A stretch of DNA of 64,000 nt from Agriotes lineatus (lineage: Eukaryota; Arthropoda; Insecta; Coleoptera; Elateridae): NCBI GenBank assembly GCA_940337035.1, contig CALNHX010000270.1:310001-374000 (forward strand), written 5' to 3'. Each line of letters begins with the position of its first letter. Within the stretch, counting starts at the first letter, position 1. This document shows positions 55,558 through 64,000 of the stretch, one piece after another. The position numbers and the translations under genes are program-made. The notes under the pieces were generated by a model. That model saw only the letters and a program-made list of their open reading frames with translations. It was not told the DNA's origin and did no database searches.

Positions 55558-58500
55558 AACCATCTCGCAGTGTCACCTACTGTATCTAAAATAGAAATAA
55601 ACTTCATATTACCACTTACGAAGGCTTCTCGGCACGCTTAGTGTGTTTGAATATTAATCCAATCGAATGCAAAATTCAATCATTTTCTATTCAAATAATT
55701 TGTTATTTTGTTTTTGTTAGGGAGCAAGTAGAGGGCTCAGAACGCCTATAAATATATTTAGCTGTGTATAATAACCTAACTGCAACCAAACCGCTAAAAG
55801 TGCAACTAAAATTAATAATAAGTACCCCAAATCCATCTCGCAGTGTCCCCTACTGTATCTAAAATAGAAATAAACGTCATATTACCACTTACGAAGGCTT
55901 CTCGGCACGCTTAGTGTGTTTGAATATTAATCCAATCGAATGCAAAATTCAATCATTTTCTATTCAAATAATTTGTTACTTTGTTTTTGTTAGGGAGCAA
56001 GTAGAGGGCTCAGAACGCCTATAAATATATTTAGCTGTGTATAATTACCTAACTGCGACCAAACCGCTAAAAGTGCAACTAAAATTAATAATAGGTACCC
56101 CAAACCATCTCGCAGTGTCACCTACTGTATCTAAAATAGAAATAAACGTCATATTACCACTTACGAAGGCTTCTCGGCACGCTTAGTGTGTTTGAATATT
56201 ATCCAATCGAATGCAAAATTCAATCATTTTCTATTCAAATAATTTGTTACTTTGTTTTTGTTAGGGAGCAAGTAGAGGGCTCAGAACGCCTATAAATATA
56301 TTTAGCTGTGTATAATTACCTAACTGCGACCAAACCGCTAAAAGTGCAACTAAAATTAATCATAAGTACCCCAAAACCATCTCGCAGTGTCACCTACTGT
56401 ATCTAAAATAGAAATAAACGTCATATTACCACTTACGAAGGCTTCTCGGCACGCTTAGGTGTGTTTGAATATTAATCCAATCGAATGCAAAATTCAATCA
56501 TTTTCTATTCAACTAATTTGTTATTTTGTTTTTGTTAGGAAGCAAGTAGAGGGCTCAGAACGCCTATAAATATATTTAGCTGTGTATAATTACCTAACTG
56601 CGACCAAACAGCTAAAAGTGCAACTAAAATTAATAATAAGTACCCCAAAACCATCTCGCAGTGTCACCTACTGTATCTAAAATAGAAATAAACGTCATAT
56701 TACCACTTACGAAGGCTTCTCGGCACGCTTAGGTGTGTTTGAATATTAATCCAATCGAATGCAAGATTCAATCATTTTCTATTCAAATAATTTGTTATTT
56801 TGTTTTTGTTAGGGAGCAAGTAGAGGGCTCAGAACGCCTATAAATATATATAGCTGTGTATAATAACCAAACTGCAACCAAACCGCTAAAAGTGCAACTA
56901 AAATTAGTAATAAGTACCCCAAAACCATCTCGCAGTGTCACCTACTGTATCTAAAATAGAAATAAACGTCATATTAGCACTTACGAAGGCTTCTCGGCAC
57001 GCTTAGTGTGTTTGAATATTAATCCAATCGAATGCAAAATTCAATCATTTTCTATTCAAATAATTTGCTATTTTGTTTTTGTTAGGGAGCAAGTAGAGGG
57101 CTCAGAACGCCTATAAATATATATAGCTGTGTATAATAACCAAACTGCAACCAAACCGCTAAAAGTGCAACTAAAATTAGTAATAAGTACACCAAAACCA
57201 TCTCGCAGTGTCACCTACTGTATCTAAAATAGAAATAAACGTCATATTACCACTTACGAAGGCTTCTCGGCACGCTTAGTGTGTTTGAATATTAATCCAA
57301 TCGAATGCAAAATTCAATCATTTTCTATTCAAATAATTTGTTATTTTGTTTTTGTTAGGGAGCAAGTAGAGGGCTCAGAACGCCTATAAATATATTTAGC
57401 TGTGTATAATAACCTAACTGCAACCAAACCGCTAAAAGTGCAACTAAAATTAATAATAAGTACCCCAAATCCATCTCGCAGTGTCCCCTACTGTATCTAA
57501 AATAGAAATAAACGTCATATTACCACTTACGAAGGCTTCTCGGCACGCTTAGTGTGTTTGAATATTAATCCAATCGAATGCAAAATTCAATCATTTTCTA
57601 TTCAAATAATTTGTTACTTTGTTTTTGTTAGGGAGCAAGTAGAGGGCTCAGAACGCCTATAAATATATTTAGCTGTGTATAATTACCTAACTGCGACCAA
57701 ACCGCTAAAAGTGCAACTAAAATTAATAATAGGTACCCCAAACCATCTCGCAGTGTCACCTACTGTATCTAAAATAGAAATAAACGTCATATTACCACTT
57801 ACGAAGGCTTCTCGGCACGCTTAGTGTGTTTGAATATTATCCAATCGAATGCAAAATTCAATCATTTTCTATTCAAATAATTTGTTACTTTGTTTTTGTT
57901 AGGGAGCAAGTAGAGGGCTCAGAACGCCTATAAATATATTTAGCTGTGTATAATTACCTAACTGCGACCAAACCGCTAAAAGTGCAACTAAAATTAATCA
58001 TAAGTACCCCAAAACCATCTCGCAGTGTCACCTACTGTATCTAAAATAGAAATAAACGTCATATTACCACTTACGAAGGCTTCTCGGCACGCTTAGGTGT
58101 GTTTGAATATTAATCCAATCGAATGCAAGATTCAATCATTTTCTATTCAAATAATTTGTTATTTTGGTTTTGTTAGGGAGCAAGTAGAGGGCTCAGAACG
58201 CCTATAAATATATTTAGCTGTGTATAATTACCTAACTGCGACCAAACCGCTAAAAGTGCAACTAAAATTAATAATAAGTACCCCAAAACCATCTCGCAGT
58301 GTCACCCACTGTATCTAAAATAGAAATAAACGTCATATTACAACTTACGAAGGCTTCTCGGCACGCTTAGGTGTGTTTGAATATTAATCCAATCGAATGC
58401 AAGATTCAATCATTTTCTATTCAAATAATATGTTACTTTGTTTTTGTTAGGGAGCAAGTAGAGGGCTCAGAACGCCTATAAATATATTTAGCTGTGTATA

Positions 58501-61500
58501 ATTACCTAACTGCGACCAAACCGCTAAAAGTGCAACTAAAATTAATAATAAGTACCCCAAAACCATCTCGCAGTGTCCCCTACTGTATCTAAAATAGAAA
58601 TAAACGTCATATTACCACTTACGAAGGCTTCTCGGCACGCTTAGTGTGTTTGAATATTAATCCAATCGAATGCAAAATTCAATCATTTTCTATTCAAATA
58701 ATTTGTTACTTTGTTTTTGTTAGGGAGCAAGTAGAGGGCTCAGATCGCCTATAAATATATTTAGCTGTGTATGATAACCTAACTGCAACCAAACCGCTAA
58801 AAGTGCAACTAAAATTAATAATAAGTACCCCAAAACCATCTCGCAGTGTCCCCTACTGTATCTAAAATAGAAATAAACGTCATATTACCACTTACGAAGG
58901 CTTCTCGGCACGCTCAGTGTGTTTGAATATTAATCCAATCGAATGCAAAATTCAATCATTTCCTATTCAAATAATTTGTTACTTTGTTTTTGTTAGGGAG
59001 CAAGTAGAGGGCTCAGAACGCCTATAAATATATTTAGCTGTGTATAATTACCTAACTGCGACCAAACCGCTAAAAGTGCAACTAAAATTAATAATAGGTA
59101 CCCCAAACCATCTCGCAGTGTCACCTACTGTATCTAAAATAGAAATAAACGTCATATTACCACTTACGAAGGCTTCTCGGCACGCTTAGTGTGTTTGAAT
59201 ATTAATCCAATCGAATGCAAGATTCAATCATTTTCTATTCAAATAATTTGTTACTTTGTTTTTGTTAGGGAGCAAGTAGAGGGCTCAGAACGCCTATAAA
59301 TATATTTAGCTGTGTATAATTACCTAACTGCGACCAAACCGCTAAAAGTGCAACTAAAATTAATAATAGGTACCCCAAAACCATCTCGCAGTGTCCCCTA
59401 CTGTATCTAAAATAGAAATAAACGTCATATTACCACTTACGAAGGCTTCTCGGCACGCTTAGTGTGTTTGAATATTAATCCAATCGAATGCAAGATTCAA
59501 TCATTTTCTATTCAAATAATTTGTTACTTTGTTTTTGTTAGGGAGCAAGTAGAGGGCTCAGAACGCCTATAAATATATTTAGCTGTGTATAATTACCTAA
59601 CTGCGACCAAACCGCTAAAAGTGCAACTAAAATTAATAATAGGTACCCCAAACCATCTCGCAGTGTCACCTACTGTATCTAAAATAGAAATAAACGTCAT
59701 ATTACCACTTACGAAGGCTTCTCGGCACGCTTAGTGTGTTTGAATATTAATCCAATCGAATGCAAAATTCAATCATTTTCTATTCAAATAATTTGTTACT
59801 TTGTTTTTGTTAGGGAGCAAGTAGAGGGCTCAGAACGCCTATAAATATATTTAGCTGTGTATAATTACCTAACTGCGACCAAACCGCTAAAAGTGCAACT
59901 AAAATTAATAATAGGTACCCCAAAACCATCTCGCAGTGTCCCCTACTGTATCTAAAATAGAAATAAACGTCATATTACCACTTACGAAGGCTTCTCGGCA
60001 CGCTTAGTGTGTTTGAATATTAATCCAATCGAATGCAAGATTCAATCATTTTCTATTCAAATAATTTGTTACTTTGTTTTTGTTAGGGAGCAAGTAGAGG
60101 GCTCAGAACGCCTATAAATATATTTAGCTGTGTATAATTACCTAACTGCGACCAAACCGCTAAAAGTGCAACTAAAATTAATCATAAGTACCCCAAAACC
60201 ATCTCGCAGTGTCACCTACTGTATCTAAAATAGAAATAAACGTCATATTACCACTTACGAAGGCTACTCGGCACGCTTAGGTGTGTTTGAATATTAATCC
60301 AATCGAATGCAAGATTCAATCATTTTCTATTCAAATAATTTGTTATTTTGGTTTTGTTAGGGAGCAAGTAGAGGGCTCAGAACGCCTATAAATATATTTA
60401 GCTGTGTATAATTACCTAACTGCGACCAAACCGCTAAAAGTGCAACTAAAATTAATAATAAGTACCCCAAAACCATCTCGCAGTGTCACCCACTGTATCT
60501 AAAATAGAAATAAACGTCATATTACAACTTACGAAGGCTTCTCGGCACGCTTAGGTGTGTTTGAATATTAATCCAATCGAATGCAAGATTCAATCATTTT
60601 CTATTCAAATAATATGTTACTTTGTTTTTGTTAGGGAGCAAGTAGAGGGCTCAGAACGCCTATAAATATATTTAGCTGTGTATAATTACCTAACTGCGAC
60701 CAAACCGCTAAAAGTGCAACTAAAATTAATAATAAGTACCCCAAAACCATCTCGCAGTGTCCCCTACTGTATCTAAAATAGAAATAAACGTCATATTACC
60801 ACTTACGAAGGCTTCTCGGCACGCTTAGTGTGTTTGAATATTAATCCAATCGAATGCAAAATTCAATCATTTTCTATTCAAATAATTTGTTATTTTGTTT
60901 TTGTTAGGGAGCAAGTAGAGGGCTCAGAACGCCTATAAATATATATAGCTGTGTATAATAACCAAACTGCAACCAAACCGCTAAAAGTGCAACTAAAATT
61001 AGTAATAAGTACCCCAAAACCATCTCGCAGTGTCACCTACTGTATCTAAAATAGAAATAAACGTCATATTAGCACTTACGAAGGCTTCTCGGCACGCTTA
61101 GTGTGTTTGAATATTAATCCAATCGAATGCAAAATTCAATCATTTTCTATTCAAATAATTTGTTATTTTGTTTTTGTTAGGGAGCAAGTAGAGGGCTCAG
61201 AACGCCTATAAATATATATAGCTGTGTATAATAACCAAACTGCAACCAAACCGCTAAAAGTGCAACTAAAATTAGTAATAAGTACACCAAAACCATCTCG
61301 CAGTGTCACCTACTGTATCTAAAATAGAAATAAACGTCATATTAGCACCTACGAAGGCTTCTCGGCACGCTTAGTGTGTTTGAATATTAATCCAATCGAA
61401 TGCAAAATTCAATCATTTTCTATTCAAATAATTTGTTATTTTGTTTTTGTTAGGGAGCAAGTAGAGGGCTCAGAACGCCTATAAATATATTTAGCTGTGT

Positions 61501-62600
61501 ATAATAACCTAACTGCAACCAAACCGCTAAAAGTGCAACTAAAATTAATAATAAGTACCCCAAATCCATCTCGCAGTGTCACCTACTGTATCTAAAATAG
61601 AAATAAACGTCATATTACCACTTACGAAGGCTTCTCGGCACGCTTAGTGTGTTTGAATATTATCCAATCGAATGCAAAATTCAATCATTTTCTATTCAAA
61701 TAATTTGTTACTTTGTTTTTGTTAGGGAGCAAGTAGAGGGCTCAGAACGCCTATAAATATATTTAGCTGTGTATAATTACCTAACTGCGACCAAACCGCT
61801 AAAAGTGCAACTAAAATTAATCATAAGTACCCCAAAACCATCTCGCAGTGTCACCTACTGTATCTAAAATAGAAATAAACGTCATATTACCACTTACGAA
61901 GGCTTCTCGGCACGCTTAGGTGTGTTTGAATATTAATCCAATCGAATGCAAGATTCAATCATTTTCTATTCAAATAATTTGTTATTTTGGTTTTGTTAGG
62001 GAGCAAGTAGAGGGCTCAGAACGCCTATAAATATATTTAGCTGTGTATAATTACCTAACTGCGACCAAACCGCTAAAAGTGCAACTAAAATTAATAATAA
62101 GTACCCCAAAACCATCTCGCAGTGTCACCCACTGTATCTAAAATAGAAATAAACGTCATATTACAACTTACGAAGGCTTCTCGGCACGCTTAGGTGTGTT
62201 TGAATATTAATCCAATCGAATGCAAGATTCAATCATTTTCTATTCAAATAATTTGTTATTTTGTTTTTTTTAGGGAGCAAGTAGAGGGCTCAGAACGCCT
62301 ATAAATATATTTAGCTGTGTATAATTACCTAACTGCGACCAAACCGCTAAAAGTGCAACTAAAATTAATAATAAGTACCCCAAAACCATCTCGCAGTGTC
62401 CCCTACTGTATCTAAAATAGAAATAAACGTCATATTACCACTTACGAAGGCTTCTCGGCACGCTTAGTGTGTTTGAATATTAATCCAATCGAATGCAAAA
62501 TTCAATCATTTTCTATTCAAATAATTTGTTACTTTGTTTTTGTTAGGGAGCAAGTAGAGGGCTCAGATCGCCTATAAATATATTTAGCTGTGTATGATAA
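55558..62600 (+). repeat. Right-hand patchwork zone, ends at the retroelement
   Basis: About 26 monomers assembled from blocks seen elsewhere. The one-base-shorter AATATTATCCAATC mark falls near 56198, 57835 and 61657. The ATTACAACTT block recurs at 58340, 60524 and 62163 (2184 and 1639 bp apart). The CAGATCGCC mark at 58744 lies 10933 bp from 47811, with CATTTCCTATTC shared at the same offset, and appears again at 62567. The final monomer is cut at monomer position 218 by the LTR at 62601. Confidence 0.85.
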
Positions 62601-62649
62601 TGTTAGTTGTAGTTTTAATTAATATTTTTTGTTTGTGTGTAGCGTGTAT

Positions 62650-62658
62650 TATTTAAAG
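62650..62658 (+). promoter_or_regulatory. Possible LTR promoter TATA-like element
   Basis: TATTTAAAG lies about 50 bases into the LTR, a position compatible with the U3 part of an LTR. This is a composition-based guess in AT-rich sequence; no initiator is clear. Confidence 0.25.
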
Positions 62659-62999
62659 TTTAGGATTCGCGTTGTAGTTTAAATTTATTTTGAGTTGGAC
62701 TGTATCCTACTAGTTGCGCCACTCCAATATTCTAACATGTGTTCCAATTTCCTAGAAATCCTAAAATCTTAGAACCCTCCAGTTCAACCCCGAAAAATGT
62801 CCTTCGTTCCTCAAACTAATTAGTCCACACCCTTCGAACAGTGAACATCTCGTGCTTGTGTCGCCGGCTAATTCCATTTGTGCACATACATTGTTCTCGT
62901 CGTAAAATACGTGTGTATCTTGTACTGGGTGTTCGAATCCCCCCTTCAGCGTTACGAAACCACCGTACCTCCAAGCCTATGTACCTGTACCTGGGAAGG

Positions 63000-63005
63000 A
63001 TTAAA
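63000..63005 (+). promoter_or_regulatory. Possible LTR polyadenylation signal ATTAAA
   Basis: ATTAAA, a common variant of the animal polyadenylation hexamer, lies about 80 bases before the LTR end and is followed by T/G-rich sequence (TTTTGTTTGTTTATAG). That is the expected layout for an R/U5 boundary, but a single hexamer in AT-rich DNA is weak evidence. Confidence 0.3.
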
Positions 63006-63085
63006 GGTAGGTGACGCAATTTTGTTTGTTTATAGTCCAATTGTGTTTATTTGTATCGTCGCATCGTACTTAATCGTTCATTTAT

Positions 63086-63104
63086 TGGTCCTTCGAGCCG
63101 GATT
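63086..63104 (+). other. Primer-binding site for tRNA-Tyr
   Basis: TGGTCCTTCGAGCCGGATT is the reverse complement of the 3' end of animal tRNA-Tyr, including the CCA tail: AATCCGGCTCGAAGGACCA pairs over all 19 bases. In an LTR element this is where the host tRNA primes minus-strand DNA synthesis. It lies five bases after the inferred LTR end, as expected. The tRNA match is from knowledge of the conserved tRNA-Tyr acceptor and T-stem sequence, not a search. Confidence 0.87.
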
Positions 63105-63288
63105 ATTAATCAAAATTATTGTTTCGTATCGCAAAATTAATTCGTAATCGATTTACCCACCAAAATACATACGTATATCGTAAAAGTTTCGTTGAGTCAC
63201 AGCGACATTTCGACCCTCGGTTGCAAACGCTACCTGCGTTGACCGCTATTTGTCAAGCCCTGTCACTTGCTTTGTCCCACTTTTCAAA
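63105..63288 (+). other. Retroelement 5' leader
   Basis: This is untranslated sequence between primer-binding site and gag. No ATG occurs in it, so the gag ATG is the first one after the LTR. An in-frame TGA at 63193-63195 bounds the gag frame upstream. A packaging signal would be expected in this part, but none can be recognised by eye. Confidence 0.7.
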
Positions 63289-64000
63289 ATGAGTAAATTA
63301 GTGCATTTAAAAGCGCAACGAAACATCGCGCTAAATCGGTTGCTCGAGGCACAGGAAATTTCCCAAGAAGCAATAAATGACAACTCTTTTTGGCCAATGC
63401 TGAAGATGCGTGCAAAATATACGGAGTCCTATTTAAATGAATTTATGTCGGTTCACGTCGAAATTTTAAAGTTGTCAAAAGAATGCGACTTGGGTGCGGA
63501 AGAGATAATCCGCAAGCAAGCTGATGATGCATTTTTTAATATTAATTGCACAATGGATACGTTATTTCCTGCAACTCCGATATTAAGTGACAATAATAAA
63601 TCAACTTCGCAAAATAATGTCCGTTTGCCGAAAATTGCTATTCCGAATTTCGACGGAAGTTTTAGAGCGTGGGGAACATTTAGAGATTTATTTCACCAAC
63701 TCGTTCATAACAATGAGTCGTTATCAAATATACAAAAGTTTCAATATTTAATCATGTCGCTTTCCAAAACTCCTTTGTCCGTTGTTTCGAATTTACCGGT
63801 AACTAACGACAACTATCCTCAGGCTTATAAGGCGCTATTTGAACGTTATCAAAAAACGCGAACGTTGGCAACTTATTATTGGAAAGAAATTCAAAATGCC
63901 ACCCCATTATCCAGCGAATCGCCGGTTTCCATGCGCAACTTGTTAGATATATTCATCGATAATCTCGCAGCCCTAAAGTTATTAAATTTTCCTGTTGAGC
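63289..64000 (+). CDS. BEL/Pao retrotransposon Gag, N-terminal 237 residues, partial at window end
   Basis: Gag forms the capsid-like particle that holds the element's RNA in the cytoplasm; in BEL/Pao elements it is normally the start of a long Gag-Pol frame. The start chosen is the first ATG after the primer-binding site, in a good context (TTCAAAATG, A at -3). The frame is open for 237 codons to the edge, with no stop or frameshift. Residues 1-90 are polar and probably helical. Residues 113-123 read LPKIAIPNFDG, followed by W128, F131 and F135: the L-P-x-I-x-I-P-x-F-x-G...W..F...F signature of the DUF1759 gag domain. Then come KFQYL at 150-154 and a Y-x-x-A-x-x-x-L-x-x-R-Y motif at 176-187, also typical. 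The zinc knuckle, protease and reverse transcriptase would lie further right. Family placement is firm; whether the element is active cannot be judged. Confidence 0.9.
   Translation, partial: MSKLVHLKAQRNIALNRLLEAQEISQEAINDNSFWPMLKMRAKYTESYLNEFMSVHVEILKLSKECDLGAEEIIRKQADDAFFNINCTMDTLFPATPILSDNNKSTSQNNVRLPKIAIPNFDGSFRAWGTFRDLFHQLVHNNESLSNIQKFQYLIMSLSKTPLSVVSNLPVTNDNYPQAYKALFERYQKTRTLATYYWKEIQNATPLSSESPVSMRNLLDIFIDNLAALKLLNFPVE

Larger units (their letters stand above)
1..62600 (+). repeat. 274-bp satellite DNA array, about 229 tandem monomers
   Basis: The same unit of about 274 bp (272-275 with small indels) repeats head to tail from the first base to 62600 with no spacer, no inverted copy and no other insertion that I could see. 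For example, the start AACCATCTCGCAGTGTC falls at 1, 275, 3284, 4106, 7115 and 10125. Copies differ by a few percent through shared diagnostic changes: CTTAGGTGTG or CTTAGTGTG, CCCCAAAACC or CCCCAAACC, AATAATAAG or AATCATAAG or AATAGTAAG or AGTAATAAG, TTATTTTG or TTACTTTG. Both the left end and any resumption of the array beyond the retroelement lie outside the window. The length, homogeneity and lack of genes fit heterochromatic satellite; centromeric location is only inference. I do not recognise the family by name. Confidence 0.98.
62601..63080 (+). repeat. 5' long terminal repeat (right end approximate)
   Basis: The left end is exact, set by the break in the satellite at 62600/62601, and begins TGTTAG. 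The right end is placed at the CA of CGTTCA at 63080, five bases before the primer-binding site, giving about 480 bp with TG...CA termini; the terminal inverted repeat is otherwise weak, so the end could shift by a few bases. A short open frame on each strand falls inside the LTR and looks incidental. The likely target-site duplication would be GATAA or a close variant, checkable only with the right flank. Confidence 0.8.
62601..64000 (+). mobile_element. BEL/Pao-type LTR retrotransposon, 5' part, runs off the window
   Basis: The satellite reads normally up to TGTATGATAA at 62600, where CCTAACTGC should follow. Instead TGTTAG begins an unrelated sequence. In order it shows an LTR with a TG start, a primer-binding site for tRNA-Tyr, a leader, and a gag open frame of the DUF1759 type. 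DUF1759 gag is characteristic of BEL/Pao elements. The element lies in the same direction as the satellite numbering used here. pol (protease, reverse transcriptase, RNase H, integrase) and the 3' LTR would lie beyond 64000. No damage is seen in the visible part, so a recent insertion is plausible but unproven. Confidence 0.9.

Noticed and set aside
1..62600. CRISPR array
   Set aside because: The repeat is contiguous at about 274 bp with no unique spacers, and the context is eukaryotic with a BEL/Pao element.
1..62600. Ribosomal intergenic-spacer subrepeats
   Set aside because: Insect rDNA spacers can hold ~240-bp promoter-bearing repeats, but no 18S, 5.8S or 28S sequence is present and 62.6 kb of spacer repeats would be extreme.
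1..62600. Satellite monomer as a fragment of the retroelement's LTR
   Set aside because: I saw no shared sequence between the monomer and 62601-63080 beyond general AT richness.
62816..63147. Open frames on both strands (74 and 89 codons) inside the LTR
   Set aside because: They overlap each other on opposite strands, lie in LTR and primer-site sequence, and resemble no known protein. The plus-strand one reads through the tRNA-Tyr primer site.

Overview
The window is a eukaryotic, AT-rich, almost gene-free block. Bases 1-62600 are one uninterrupted head-to-tail satellite array with a monomer of about 274 bp, roughly 229 copies, all in the same orientation. At base 62601 an LTR retrotransposon of the BEL/Pao type interrupts the array and runs off the right edge. 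It shows a 5' LTR, a primer-binding site complementary to the 3' end of tRNA-Tyr, a short leader and the first 237 codons of gag. BEL/Pao elements are confined to animals, and the tRNA-Tyr primer site and AT-rich satellite fit an arthropod, probably an insect. I cannot name the order or species. The setting is most likely constitutive heterochromatin (centromeric, pericentromeric or another satellite block).

The array is zoned. Bases 1-10124 form a clear higher-order repeat (HOR): an 11-monomer unit of 3009 bp (types A-K) seen three times almost unchanged, with an 822-bp trimer (ABC) duplicated between the first and second units. Bases 10125-20529 are a heterogeneous mosaic of related types. 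Bases 20530-25738 are an expansion of a sub-family marked by ACCCGAAAACC and often TTTCTTATTTTG. Bases 25739-33413 are mixed and contain one half of a displaced 4111-bp duplication, and of an 8754-bp-spaced one. Bases 33414-38880 are two tandem 10-monomer units of about 2734 bp, with a third partial copy at 42168-44628. Bases 44629-48717 are dominated by a TTACTTTG sub-family. Bases 48718-55557 mix a GGTTTTG sub-family, a TTATGTGTG sub-family and a 1093-bp tetramer duplicated in tandem. Bases 55558-62600 are a patchwork reusing blocks seen further left, including a piece displaced by 10933 bp.

I found no host protein-coding gene. Short open frames inside the array are by-products of point changes that remove a stop codon in some monomers. 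The only supported coding sequence is the retrotransposon gag, which is open to the window edge. The satellite itself carries, once per monomer, a TATA-like box, an AATAAA and a pair of 8-bp inverted arms. Whether any of these acts is not shown by sequence alone.

The most informative content is the evolutionary record in the array: nested and displaced HORs consistent with repeated unequal exchange or conversion, and one intact-looking retroelement inserted into it. I did not find evidence of a new gene system.
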